Origin: Soonwooa buanensis
Lineage (GTDB): Bacteria > Bacteroidota > Bacteroidia > Flavobacteriales > Weeksellaceae
NCBI RefSeq assembly: GCF_900167905.1
Contig: NZ_FUYZ01000004.1
Location: forward strand, 62,001 to 126,000
Direction of reading: 5' to 3'
Length of the DNA stretch: 64,000 nucleotides
Below are positions 1 through 8,223 of the stretch, piece by piece. The translations under genes were made by a program, and so were the position numbers. The stretch's first letter is position 1. Every line of letters begins with the position of its first letter. Under the pieces are notes generated by a model that worked only from the letters and a program-made list of their open reading frames with translations, searched no databases and had not been told where the DNA came from.

Positions 1-2
1 AA

Positions 3-80
3 AGGTTTACGGAAAACCAATTGCGTAAAGAATTTGGATTTTCGGGTGTTCCGATTGAAGTTTATTTCAGACAAAAATAA
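3..80 (+). CDS. der: GTPase Der, C-terminal end (partial)
   Basis: Only the last 25 codons are in the window, read in frame to a TAA at 78-80. The peptide contains NQLRKEFGFSGVPIEVYFR, which matches the conserved C-terminal end of the KH-like domain of Der/EngA. Der is a double-G-domain GTPase needed for 50S ribosomal subunit maturation. The G domains lie outside the window, so the call rests on the tail alone, but that tail is highly diagnostic. A hairpin with a T-run follows directly and probably ends the transcript. Confidence 0.8.
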   Translation, partial: RFTENQLRKEFGFSGVPIEVYFRQK

Positions 81-86
81 AATATC

Positions 87-115
87 AGCCTTTCGATTTT
101 TCGGAAGGCTTTTTA
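87..115 (+). terminator. Rho-independent terminator after der
   Basis: Inverted repeat AGCCTTTCGA (87-96) and TCGGAAGGCT (101-110) with a 4-nt loop and one mismatch, followed by a T-rich stretch (TTTTATTT). It sits seven bases after the der stop codon and 50 bases before upp. Confidence 0.75.
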
Positions 116-164
116 TTTCTTAACTTTAAAGCTAATTTATATTTTTAAAAAGAATTCCTCTTTT

Positions 165-815
165 ATGATAACAGAATTGTCCCAAGAATTTTCTTTAGTT
201 AACTCATGGATTAATGACTTGCGAAATGTCGATGTACAACAAGATCGCATGAAGTTCCGTCGAAATCTTGAACGCATTGGTGAGATTGCAGCTTTCGAAA
301 TTAGTAAAGGTATGGCGCAAGTCGACGTCGAAATTACCACGCCTTTGGATAAAGTTGCAGCTAAAGAAATTGCAGTACAACCAGTTATTACAACGATTCT
401 AAGAGCTGGCGTTCCGTTATTTCAAGGGGTTCTTAACTATTTTGATAAAGCAGATTGCGGATTTGTAGCCGCTTACCGAAAGCATGATGCTAACGATTAT
501 TTTTCCATTAAACAAGATTATTTAACTTGTCCTAATCTAGATGGTCGTCCGTTGATTGTGGCGGATCCGATGTTGGCGACGGGTGCTTCGTTGATTGAAG
601 CAATTAAAGATTTGTTGACTAACGGAACGCCGACAGAAATGCACATTGTTGCAGCAATTGCAAGTCAACAAGGTGTTGATGCTATTCAATCGGCTTTTCC
701 AAATGCTAAAATTTGGGTTGGTGTCATCGATGCTTCTTTAACTTCGAAAGGTTATATCACGCCAGGATTGGGCGACGCTGGCGATTTATCTTACGGCGAA
801 AAACTACAACGCTAA
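165..815 (+). CDS. upp: Uracil phosphoribosyltransferase
   Basis: Cytoplasmic pyrimidine salvage enzyme that converts uracil and PRPP to UMP and pyrophosphate. The 216-residue length is normal for the family. The type I phosphoribosyltransferase PRPP loop is seen as VADPMLATGASL (residues 132-143), and ILRAGVPLFQGVL (about 78-90) is the family's substrate and dimer segment. The C-terminal end, with GLGDAGDLSYGEKLQ, forms the uracil-binding region. The ATG at 165 lies just after a terminator and AT-rich leader, and I see no Shine-Dalgarno sequence, as is usual in this phylum. It appears monocistronic, because comF follows on the opposite strand. Confidence 0.95.
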   Translation: MITELSQEFSLVNSWINDLRNVDVQQDRMKFRRNLERIGEIAAFEISKGMAQVDVEITTPLDKVAAKEIAVQPVITTILRAGVPLFQGVLNYFDKADCGFVAAYRKHDANDYFSIKQDYLTCPNLDGRPLIVADPMLATGASLIEAIKDLLTNGTPTEMHIVAAIASQQGVDAIQSAFPNAKIWVGVIDASLTSKGYITPGLGDAGDLSYGEKLQR

Positions 816-842
816 TTTTAGAATCGTAAATCGTAAATTTTT

Positions 843-1487
843 TTAATCCATTGCAACTACCAAAATACTAACTTTTGTATTCGGGTGTTTGAGGATTTCC
901 CATGCAATGCTTGCGAGCGTATTCCCAGTTGTATAAACATCGTCTATTAAAAGAATGTGTTTATTTTCAGGATTTTCGATTACTGAAAAAAGACTTTCGG
1001 TTTCGGTTCTATGTTGTTTGTCTTTTTGAGCTTGCGCTTTGTTGTGAAAGTTTCTTTTGAGAAGTTGATGATTTATCGGAATCTTATAAAGTTTTGATAA
1101 TTCGTTTCCAAATAAAGTCAATTGATTGTAACCGCGCCTTTTTAACTTTTTTGGATGAAGCGGAACGCTGACAATTTCGTCAATTTCTGTGATTTTAATT
1201 TTGTCAAAAATCCAGTGTGCAAAATGTTTTCCAATGAATTCTTGATCGCCATATTTTAGTCGATGAAGAAGATTTTGTGCTAAATTTTCTTCTTTAAAAA
1301 TGAATAAAGCATAAGCTTGTTCGATAGGAAAAAGGAGTTTCGCTTTTTGAGCTAAAGGATTTTCGGAATCAAATTTAAAATGGCTAAAACTCAGTTTTTC
1401 TTCACAAATATCACAAAGAATTGTATTTGCTGAGATAATTTCTTCGCAAGCCAAACATCGATTCGGAAAAAATAAATCCAAAAACAT
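843..1487 (-). CDS. comF: ComF family phosphoribosyltransferase-like protein
   Basis: Protein of 214 residues with the ComF layout. An N-terminal zinc-ribbon-like knuckle carries CxxC pairs at C11/C14 and C25/C28. A type I phosphoribosyltransferase fold follows, with the PRPP-binding loop ILLIDDVYTTGNT near residues 178-190. RRGYNQLTLF is the conserved central ComF segment. In naturally competent bacteria ComF helps take up single-stranded DNA, but in Bacteroidota its role is mostly untested, so only the family is certain. It converges on upp with 27 bp between stop codons. Confidence 0.88.
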   Translation of the reverse strand: MFLDLFFPNRCLACEEIISANTILCDICEEKLSFSHFKFDSENPLAQKAKLLFPIEQAYALFIFKEENLAQNLLHRLKYGDQEFIGKHFAHWIFDKIKITEIDEIVSVPLHPKKLKRRGYNQLTLFGNELSKLYKIPINHQLLKRNFHNKAQAQKDKQHRTETESLFSVIENPENKHILLIDDVYTTGNTLASIAWEILKHPNTKVSILVVAMD

Positions 1488-1591
1488 GGCAAAATTCTTT
1501 ACTTAAATATAAGAATTTTTAGTAGAGATTTTTTTTTAATTTAAACTTTTGTGGTTTAATAATGAAGCAAACTGAGGATTTTCTAAAAAAA

Positions 1592-3073
1592 TTATTTTCC
1601 TAAAATTTGATTTCTAATTTTATCAATCGACTTTTTCATATCGTTGTTGAAAAGTTCTTTGTCAAGACGTGTTGCAGGCGCTTGTCTCACATCGCAATTG
1701 CTAATGCTGCAATGTTCGCAGGTGACACCGACTTCAACAGTCTGTAGATTGGCGCTTTTTGCGAAATTAATTTTCTTGAGGGAGTTGGTGTTTAATAAAA
1801 TTCCGAGGCAATAACTGCGGTTGCTACCATCAGAAAATGGATTTTTTTGCGACGTCGAAATCACCAAATAACTCAATCCAAAATCTTTATAATGTGAGAT
1901 TTGTGCGTTAGTTAATTGCGCATCGCTGCTTTCGAGTTGCTCCATATTTTTAAGCGCGACCCAGCGACGACAATAATGCTCGTTCATCGCGTTAGAGCGC
2001 GGCGCTTGTTGTTGGTTGAGATGCAACTCTTTAAGAATCTGAACTTTTGGACTGTTTTTCTTTTGTACAAAACATAAATAAAACAAATCTTTAATCCCAA
2101 ATTCGGATGCCAAAATATTGGTCAAACGATAATATAAAGTCTCTGGCGAGTTGGTAAAATGTTGAATTAAATCTTCAAAATGTGTGGGATTCCATTCTTT
2201 ATGATCAAAGAAATCTGCTGTTTTTCTAACCAATTCTTTTTTAGGAATAAGTAGTCCACCAGCAAAATAAGAGGCGTAATAATTGTTCAATATTTCTTCG
2301 AAACTATTGATGTCCACCCAAGAATAAGTGTTGGGACGCGCTTTTAAATCCAAAACCTGAAACCCAATTTCCTTCGCTAGAATAAAAGTTTTTTGATTTT
2401 CGTCTAATCTTTGGTTGAGTAAAAGATTTTTCTTTTCAGGAATGTAAAGCGAACGAAGATGTTGCAAAGTCCCGAATTTGTCAAAATCTTCAGAATGGAT
2501 TTGATAACCAAAATTTTCTATTAAAATCTTTTCTAGCTCAGCAGATTTTAGTTCGCGAGGATTGAGGTTGTATTGCTGATAAAAAGCTTCTGCTTTTTCT
2601 TCAATTTCAGGAAAATGATTGTTGTATAATTCCTGAAATGATCGAAGTACCGCAAAGAAAAACCGTTCTTTTCCGAGGTTGTAATTTTGCGAAATTTCTA
2701 TGAGCGTTGTAATGAAAGCGGTCACTTTTTTGGGTGCCTCACTTATCATCCCGATAAGGTTGTTGCGATTGATTCCGAAAAGATCTAACGGGATTTCTTT
2801 GAAAACATCCGATTGCAAAATCTCATTAATTGGTGCTAAACTTCGATCAAGTTTTGTCGACACCAAGTCATCAAAACTGCATCCTAAGGTTTCGGCAACT
2901 TGGATTATTTTGTCGTGTTTAGGATATTTTTTTCCGTTTTCGATTTCGTTAAGATAAGATTTCGACAAGCCAGTTTGGTTTGCTAGATCTTGCAACGACC
3001 AATTTTTCTTTTGACGTTGTTGTCTTAATTTGAGTCCAAAAATTACACGGATGTAGTCGCTATCGGCATTCAT
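1592..3073 (-). CDS. XRE-family regulator, RamB/ScfR-like, of the glyoxylate shunt
   Basis: Transcription factor of 493 residues from the preferred start. An N-terminal XRE helix-turn-helix (about 15-70, with SLQDLANQTGLSKSYLNEIE) is followed by a long sensor region related to the ImmA/IrrE-peptidase and short-chain-acyl regulator (RamB, DUF2083) families. The C-terminal cysteine cluster CEHCSISNC is typical of them. The peptidase-like segment reads AKEIGF (about 233-238), so both His of an HExxH-type site are missing and catalysis is unlikely. I start at the ATG at 3073, not at an in-frame ATG at 3121, because a perfect TATATTTG -7 element (3078-3085, minus) ends four bases before it and homology begins there. 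It is divergent from aceB, and RamB proteins control acetate/glyoxylate genes in Actinobacteria, so it probably regulates aceBA. Confidence 0.82.
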   Translation of the reverse strand: MNADSDYIRVIFGLKLRQQRQKKNWSLQDLANQTGLSKSYLNEIENGKKYPKHDKIIQVAETLGCSFDDLVSTKLDRSLAPINEILQSDVFKEIPLDLFGINRNNLIGMISEAPKKVTAFITTLIEISQNYNLGKERFFFAVLRSFQELYNNHFPEIEEKAEAFYQQYNLNPRELKSAELEKILIENFGYQIHSEDFDKFGTLQHLRSLYIPEKKNLLLNQRLDENQKTFILAKEIGFQVLDLKARPNTYSWVDINSFEEILNNYYASYFAGGLLIPKKELVRKTADFFDHKEWNPTHFEDLIQHFTNSPETLYYRLTNILASEFGIKDLFYLCFVQKKNSPKVQILKELHLNQQQAPRSNAMNEHYCRRWVALKNMEQLESSDAQLTNAQISHYKDFGLSYLVISTSQKNPFSDGSNRSYCLGILLNTNSLKKINFAKSANLQTVEVGVTCEHCSISNCDVRQAPATRLDKELFNNDMKKSIDKIRNQILGK

Positions 3074-3077
3074 ATAA

Positions 3078-3085
3078 CAAATATA
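3078..3085 (-). promoter_or_regulatory. -7 promoter element of the RamB-like regulator
   Basis: On the minus strand this reads TATATTTG, a perfect match to the Bacteroidota -7 consensus TAnnTTTG. Only four bases separate it from the ATG at 3073, which implies a leaderless or nearly leaderless mRNA and favours that start over the ATG at 3121. I could not find a TTG -33 element at the right spacing. Confidence 0.45.
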
Positions 3086-3123
3086 AAATAATTGCGATTG
3101 TCGGCATAATAATTTTTTCATAA

Positions 3124-3145
3124 AATTAGCGAACGTTCGCTAATT
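3124..3145 (+). promoter_or_regulatory. Perfect 22-bp palindromic operator between the regulator and aceB
   Basis: Half-site AATTAGCGAAC is followed immediately by its exact reverse complement GTTCGCTAATT, with the centre between 3134 and 3135 and no spacer. It lies in the divergent intergenic region, 52 bp before aceB and 50 bp before the preferred regulator start. On the plus strand it overlaps the expected -33 region of the aceB promoter (-7 at 3162-3169). I infer that it is the operator of the adjacent XRE regulator and acts on both genes. Confidence 0.7.
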
Positions 3146-3161
3146 GTGAAAGTTTTTTTAT

Positions 3162-3169
3162 TAGATTTG
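3162..3169 (+). promoter_or_regulatory. -7 promoter element of aceB
   Basis: TAGATTTG matches TAnnTTTG perfectly. It puts the predicted transcript start near 3175, about 20 bases before the aceB ATG. A TTG at 3144-3146 is only 15 bases upstream, which is short for a -33 box, and it sits at the edge of the palindrome. A repressor there would block polymerase. Confidence 0.45.
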
Positions 3170-3197
3170 TCAAATCAATCACAAATAAAAAGTACGA

Positions 3198-4772
3198 ATG
3201 ACAAGTTTAGAAAGTTTAACAATAGAAGCGCAAGATTCTTACAGCCAATTATTTACTGAAGAATTGAAAGCCTTTCTTTTAGCATTGCATCACAAGTTTA
3301 ATCCTGAGCGTTTACGTCTTTTAAAACAGAGAGAAGCGATTCAAAAAGAATTTGATAGTGGGAAATTACCAAGTTTTTTGGATGCGACTAAGGACGTGCG
3401 CGAATCGGCTTGGGTGTGCGCGCCACTTCCTCGCGATTTGCATGACAGACGTGTGGAGATTACCGGACCAGTTGATAGAAAAATGGTCATTAATGCACTT
3501 AATTCTGGTGCGAAAATCTTTATGGCGGATTTTGAAGATAGTAATTCGCCGACTTGGGAGAATTGTATGCAAGGTCAAATTAATCTTTCGGATGCGATTA
3601 ACAGAACAATCGATTTCGAAACCAACGGCAAACACTATCAATTAAAAGAAAAAACAGCAGTTTTATTAGTTAGACCTCGAGGATTGCATTTGGACGAAAA
3701 ACATATTTTGGTTGATGGCGAGCCGATGTCAGCTTCGTTGGTAGATTTTGGGATTTATTTTTTCAGAAATGCTAAGAAGCTTTTAACAAAGGGAAGTGGA
3801 CCATTTTTCTATCTTCCAAAATTGGAGCATTACGAAGAAGCACGTTGGTGGAATGATGTATTTTTATTTGCTCAAGATTATCTTAAAATCCTTTCTGGAA
3901 GCATCAAAGCGACGGTTCTTATCGAAACAATTACGGCGTCCTTCCAGCTTGATGAGATTTTATTTGAATTAAAAGAACATAGCGCTGGACTTAACTGTGG
4001 GCGTTGGGATTATATTTTTTCGTACATCAAAAAATTTAGAAATCTTCTGCATTTTTTAGTGCCCGATCGCGATCAAGTGACCATGACTTCGCCTTTTATG
4101 GACGCTTATACCAAAAGAGTTGTTGAAATTTGTCATAAGCGTCGTGTGCCTGCAATTGGCGGAATGGCAGCACAAATTCCTGTGAAAGATAACCCACAAG
4201 CCAACGAAGAAGCTTTTGAGAAAGTGCGTACAGACAAAGAGCGTGAAGTGCGAAATGGTCACGACGGAACTTGGGTAGCGCATCCTGCTTTGGTGCCAGT
4301 TGCGATGGAGGTTTTTGACCAATATATGCCGACTTCTAATCAGATTCATAAGTTGTTTGACTACGGAATTTCTGAAAGTCAATTGTTGGAAGTTCCTGTT
4401 GGGACGATTACTGAAAAAGGACTTCGCAAAAATATTAATGTCGGGATTCTGTACATCGAATCTTGGTTGATGGGTGTTGGCGCAGCAGCGATTTACAATT
4501 TGATGGAAGATGCGGCAACGGCGGAGATTTCGCGATCACAAGTTTGGCAGTGGTTAAAGCATTTGGTGAAGTTGGAGAGTGGAGAAGTTGTAACTAAAGA
4601 TTTGATTTTAAAACTTCAAAAAGAAGAATTAAATAATATCAAAACTTATGTTGGCGAAACTCGATTTGAAAGTGGAAAATTTGATTTAGCTGTGGAACTA
4701 TTTAATGACATGGTTTTCTCCGAAAACTTCGACGAGTTTTTAACCTTAAAAGCTTATCCATATTTAGCTTAA
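3198..4772 (+). CDS. aceB: Malate synthase A
   Basis: Second enzyme of the glyoxylate shunt, which condenses glyoxylate with acetyl-CoA to malate and lets the cell grow on acetate or fatty acids. The 524 residues fit the A isoform (about 530), not the 720-residue G isoform. Visible landmarks are AVLLVRPRGLHLDE (about residues 152-165), the active-site block MTSPFMDAYTKRVVEICHKRRVPAIGGMAAQIP (around residue 295-327, quoted in parts: MTSPFMDAYTKR, then VPAIGGMAAQIP) and NGHDGTWVAHP with the conserved Asp. It is followed by aceA on the same strand after 156 bases, and divergent from the presumed regulator. Confidence 0.96.
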   Translation: MTSLESLTIEAQDSYSQLFTEELKAFLLALHHKFNPERLRLLKQREAIQKEFDSGKLPSFLDATKDVRESAWVCAPLPRDLHDRRVEITGPVDRKMVINALNSGAKIFMADFEDSNSPTWENCMQGQINLSDAINRTIDFETNGKHYQLKEKTAVLLVRPRGLHLDEKHILVDGEPMSASLVDFGIYFFRNAKKLLTKGSGPFFYLPKLEHYEEARWWNDVFLFAQDYLKILSGSIKATVLIETITASFQLDEILFELKEHSAGLNCGRWDYIFSYIKKFRNLLHFLVPDRDQVTMTSPFMDAYTKRVVEICHKRRVPAIGGMAAQIPVKDNPQANEEAFEKVRTDKEREVRNGHDGTWVAHPALVPVAMEVFDQYMPTSNQIHKLFDYGISESQLLEVPVGTITEKGLRKNINVGILYIESWLMGVGAAAIYNLMEDAATAEISRSQVWQWLKHLVKLESGEVVTKDLILKLQKEELNNIKTYVGETRFESGKFDLAVELFNDMVFSENFDEFLTLKAYPYLA

Positions 4773-4928
4773 ATTTTTAAATAAACTTTTTCTTAATAAG
4801 GAATAGCAAATAATTTTTAAAGATAATTTATAAATATCACTCAGTCTAAAATGAGTGACAGGGGAGATTTTATTCAAGATTTAAAACAAAATACTAAACA
4901 TTTTAATCACATTAAATCACAAAATATT

Positions 4929-6206
4929 ATGAAAACAAAACAAGAACAAATCCAAATTTTAGAGCAAGAATGGTTAAATAATCCACGTTGGAAAGGTATC
5001 ACAAGACCTTATTCTGCGGAGGAAGTTTTAAAACTGAGAGGGAAGTACAAACTCGATTATACGATTGCAACGCAAATGTCGGAGTTACTTTGGGATAAAT
5101 TGAATACTCAGGATTTCGTTGCTGGATTGGGCGCTTTAACAGGAAACCAAGCTGTACAGGAAGTTGATGCGGGTCTAGAAGCGATTTATCTTTCTGGATG
5201 GCAAGTGGCGGCGGACGCGAATCTTTCTGGCGAAATGTATCCTGATCAATCTTTGTATCCAGCGAATTCGGTTCCAGCGGTTGTAAAGAAAATAAACAAT
5301 GCGTTGTTGCGCGCAGATCAAATTCAGTCGGTAAATGATGGCGGTGACAAAGATTATTTGGTGCCGATTGTTGCAGATGCCGAAGCTGGTTTTGGAGGAA
5401 ATCTTAATGCTTTCGAATTGATGAAACAAATGATAGAAGCAGGCGCTGCGGGCGTTCATTTCGAAGATCAATTGTCATCAGCGAAAAAGTGCGGACATCT
5501 TGGCGGAAAAGTTTTGGTACCGACGCAAGAAGCGATTAATAAGTTGATTGCAGCACGTTTGGCAGCCGATGTTTTGGGTGTTCCGAGTTTGATTATTGCA
5601 AGAACAGACGCTGATGCAGCGGATCTTTTAACTTCGGATATTGATGATAGAGATAAAAAATTTGTTACAGGAGAAAGAACGTCAGAAGGTTTTTATGTTG
5701 TTAAAAATGGCGTAGAGCAAGGCATTGATCGTGGTTTGTCTTATGCGCCTTATGCTGATTTGATTTGGATGGAAACTTCGAATCCAGATTTGGAGCAAGC
5801 AAGACAATTTGCAGAAGGCATCCATGCAAAGTTTCCAAATAAAATGTTGGCGTACAATTGCTCACCATCGTTTAATTGGGCAGCACGATTAAGTGTTGAA
5901 GAAATGGAATGCTTCCGTGAAGAGTTGGCGAAAATGGGCTATAAATTCCAGTTTATAACATTAGCTGGATTCCATGCGTTGAACACGGCGATGTTTGAGT
6001 TGGCGTTGGCTTATAAAGAACGTGGCATGGCAGGTTATTCGGAGTTGCAAGAAAGAGAATTTGCTTTGCAGGCGAAAGGTTTTCGTGCGGTGAAACACCA
6101 AAGTTTTGTGGGAACTGGTTATTTTGACGAAGTACAAAATGTGGTTACCAACGGAATGGCTGCAACGGTTGCGATGAAAGATTCTACAGAAACAGCGCAG
6201 TTTTAG
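4929..6206 (+). CDS. aceA: Isocitrate lyase
   Basis: First enzyme of the glyoxylate shunt, which splits isocitrate into succinate and glyoxylate. The family signature KKCGHLGGK appears near residues 186-194, with the catalytic Cys in KKCGH. The metal-binding ADAEAGFGG segment lies just before it. I use the ATG at 4929 (MKTKQEQIQ), giving 425 residues. The open frame extends upstream to an ATG at 4851, but those 26 residues ([13 protein letters not shown]...) look like translated leader. It probably forms an operon with aceB, although the 156-base gap could hold its own signal. A pair of hairpins follows. Confidence 0.96.
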   Translation: MKTKQEQIQILEQEWLNNPRWKGITRPYSAEEVLKLRGKYKLDYTIATQMSELLWDKLNTQDFVAGLGALTGNQAVQEVDAGLEAIYLSGWQVAADANLSGEMYPDQSLYPANSVPAVVKKINNALLRADQIQSVNDGGDKDYLVPIVADAEAGFGGNLNAFELMKQMIEAGAAGVHFEDQLSSAKKCGHLGGKVLVPTQEAINKLIAARLAADVLGVPSLIIARTDADAADLLTSDIDDRDKKFVTGERTSEGFYVVKNGVEQGIDRGLSYAPYADLIWMETSNPDLEQARQFAEGIHAKFPNKMLAYNCSPSFNWAARLSVEEMECFREELAKMGYKFQFITLAGFHALNTAMFELALAYKERGMAGYSELQEREFALQAKGFRAVKHQSFVGTGYFDEVQNVVTNGMAATVAMKDSTETAQF

Positions 6207-6268
6207 ATAGGCGATTAGCTTATGGCTGCTAGCTTCTAGCGATTAGGTAGTCTTAATTATAATTGTAG

Positions 6269-6307
6269 AACCCTTTCAGAGTTCAAAACTCTGAAAGGGT
6301 TTTTGTG
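6269..6307 (+). terminator. Strong hairpin terminator after aceA
   Basis: Stem AACCCTTTCAGAGTT (6269-6283) pairs exactly with AACTCTGAAAGGGTT (6287-6301) around a 3-nt loop and is followed by a T-run. It belongs to the same family of perfect CTTTCAG-type hairpins as the one at 45228-45260. Confidence 0.85.
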
Positions 6308-6322
6308 AATACTGAAATAATA

Positions 6323-6360
6323 AAAAAGCTAGCAGTTGTCAAATTCTGCTAGCTTTTTAT
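6323..6360. terminator. Bidirectional terminator between aceA and glgP
   Basis: AAAAAGCTAGCAG (6323-6335) pairs with CTGCTAGCTTTTT (6346-6358). The A-run on one side and T-run on the other make it a terminator in both directions. It lies 16 bases from the glgP stop codon, so it probably ends the minus-strand glgP transcript and backs up the aceA terminator. Confidence 0.8.
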
Positions 6361-6373
6361 TTATGTTTAAAAT

Positions 6374-8032
6374 TTAATTATTGTAAAGCAATTTGTAATA
6401 CTCGTCTGCCATACGATCGCTATTGAATTGGAATCGTACGTCGTCCATAGCGTTAGCTACAATTTTGCGCCATTTATTTTTGTCGTTGTAATAAGTCGGA
6501 ATGATTTCGTTTTCCAAAATATCATAAAGCTTATGCAAATCGTATTGGTCTTGCTCCAAAGTGGTCATGTTATCGTAATCAGCTTTTGGAACGACAAACG
6601 AGTTTTCGCCATGTCTTGCAAACTCCGGAATCCAACCATCGTCTGTAGAAAGGTTGACAGAACCATTCATTGCGGCAGTCATGCCAGAAGTTCCGGAAGC
6701 TTCACGAGGAACGCGGGGATTATTTAACCAAAGATCAGAACCTTGTTTTAGAGATTTACTTAATGATAATTCGTAGCCTGTAAGAACTGCCATGTTTTTG
6801 TAATTCTTACTTTCTTCCACCAAATTATTAAAAGTCGAAATCGCTGAATAGTCCATTGGATAAGGTTTTCCTGCCCAAATAATCTGAACTGGGAATTCTT
6901 TATTCTCTAATAAACGACGGAAACGCTCTTTGTCTTCTAGTAACAAATCGGCTCTTTTGTAACCTGCAAAACGTCTTGCCCAAACAATGGTAAAGATATT
7001 TGGATCAAACAATTTACCACATTGGTCAGCAACATTGCGGAACATTCTTTTCTTTAAATAGTGTTTTCTAAAATCGAAAGCTGCCGTATCGCCATCGTCT
7101 TTAGAAATGTATAATAATTTGTCCGCCCAATATTTGAATTCCTGCGCATTGGTAATTGATTTTATTTCGCAGATGTTAGGATATTTATTCCACATTGCAC
7201 GAGAAACCACACCATGCAGTTGAGAAACGCCATTGGCAACTCTCGCCATCTTTAACGCACAAAGCGAATGGTTGAATCTTTCGTCGTCAGTACCTTCGAT
7301 TTGTTTTACTTCTTTCATGCTAAGTCCACAGAAATAAGACATGTTATGACAAAGCCCAAGATCGTGTTTTTCGTTACCAGCTTCTTCTGGCGTATGCGTT
7401 GTGAAAACTAATTTTTCTTTAACTTTAAAAAGATCGCCACCATATTTTCTTAAAAGATAAAATGCTGCAGGAAGTCCGTGCGCTTCGTTAAGATGATAAA
7501 CATCGCGCTCGAAATTCATTTCGTCTAAAAGCTTAGCGCCGCCTTTTCCTAATAAAATATACTGCGCTAATTTGGTAGACTCGTTGGCGTCGTACAATTT
7601 GTGGCAGATTGTTTTAGAAATATGATCGTTTTCTGGTACATCAGTACTCAAAAAGAACATTGGGCAAGTCTTAAAAGTTTCGGGATTAAGATACCAAACC
7701 TTTACCCAAACTGGCGCGTTATGGATTTCGATTTGGAATTGGATGCCAGTATCTTCAAGATAAGAGTACATTTTTTTAGTCCAAACTGGATTAAGCGTTT
7801 GGTCGTGATTACGCGCTTGGTCATAATATCCAAATTTCCAAAGGATGCCGATGCCGACTAAATCTTGTTTTAAATTGTAAGCGCTTCGCATGTGAGAACC
7901 TGCTAAAAAGCCAAGTCCACCACTGTATATTTTAAGCGATTGATCGATCGCAAACTCCATAGAGAAGTAAGCGGTTTTTTTAGAATATTGAGGATTGATG
8001 CTGTATGGCATCTTAAAGTTTCTAAAATCCAT
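6374..8032 (-). CDS. glgP: Short-form alpha-glucan phosphorylase (GT35)
   Basis: Member of the short alpha-glucan phosphorylase subfamily (552 residues against about 800 for E. coli GlgP), which phosphorolyses glycogen or maltodextrin to glucose-1-phosphate. The N-terminal block YFSMEFAIDQSLKIYSGGLG and the C-terminal EASGTSGMTAAMNGSVNLS are family hallmarks. The canonical motif has a pyridoxal-phosphate lysine after GTGNM or GTSGM, whereas here residue 452 is Thr (codon 6677-6679). Cofactor binding and activity are therefore uncertain. It stands alone, with no glycogen synthase or branching enzyme beside it. The subfamily is clear, but catalytic competence is not. Confidence 0.85.
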   Translation of the reverse strand: MDFRNFKMPYSINPQYSKKTAYFSMEFAIDQSLKIYSGGLGFLAGSHMRSAYNLKQDLVGIGILWKFGYYDQARNHDQTLNPVWTKKMYSYLEDTGIQFQIEIHNAPVWVKVWYLNPETFKTCPMFFLSTDVPENDHISKTICHKLYDANESTKLAQYILLGKGGAKLLDEMNFERDVYHLNEAHGLPAAFYLLRKYGGDLFKVKEKLVFTTHTPEEAGNEKHDLGLCHNMSYFCGLSMKEVKQIEGTDDERFNHSLCALKMARVANGVSQLHGVVSRAMWNKYPNICEIKSITNAQEFKYWADKLLYISKDDGDTAAFDFRKHYLKKRMFRNVADQCGKLFDPNIFTIVWARRFAGYKRADLLLEDKERFRRLLENKEFPVQIIWAGKPYPMDYSAISTFNNLVEESKNYKNMAVLTGYELSLSKSLKQGSDLWLNNPRVPREASGTSGMTAAMNGSVNLSTDDGWIPEFARHGENSFVVPKADYDNMTTLEQDQYDLHKLYDILENEIIPTYYNDKNKWRKIVANAMDDVRFQFNSDRMADEYYKLLYNN

Positions 8033-8223
8033 TAAGTTATCATTTGTTTAGAGTGGGCAAATTTAAGAATTTAGAATAAAAATAGTTTTAGAAAAAGCAT
8101 TGTATTTCGTTTAAATAGGATTAAATGTTATGCGAGTCTTGGTATTAAATTTTATTAATAATCAATTACTTAGCAGAAATAATGCTTAGCTTTAAGATGT
8201 GATTAATTGTAAACTAGGTTGTT

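Noticed and set aside
137-340. Minus-strand frame opposite the start of upp
   Set aside because: It is the antisense shadow of a clear gene.
3074-3121. Longer N-terminus (ATG at 3121) for the RamB-like regulator
   Set aside because: Its start lies three bases from the operator, and the -7 box TATATTTG sits inside the extra codons. The HTH family starts near the ATG at 3073.
4851-4928. Longer N-terminus (ATG at 4851) for isocitrate lyase
   Set aside because: The extra 26 residues look unlike the family, and the ATG at 4929 begins the conserved sequence.
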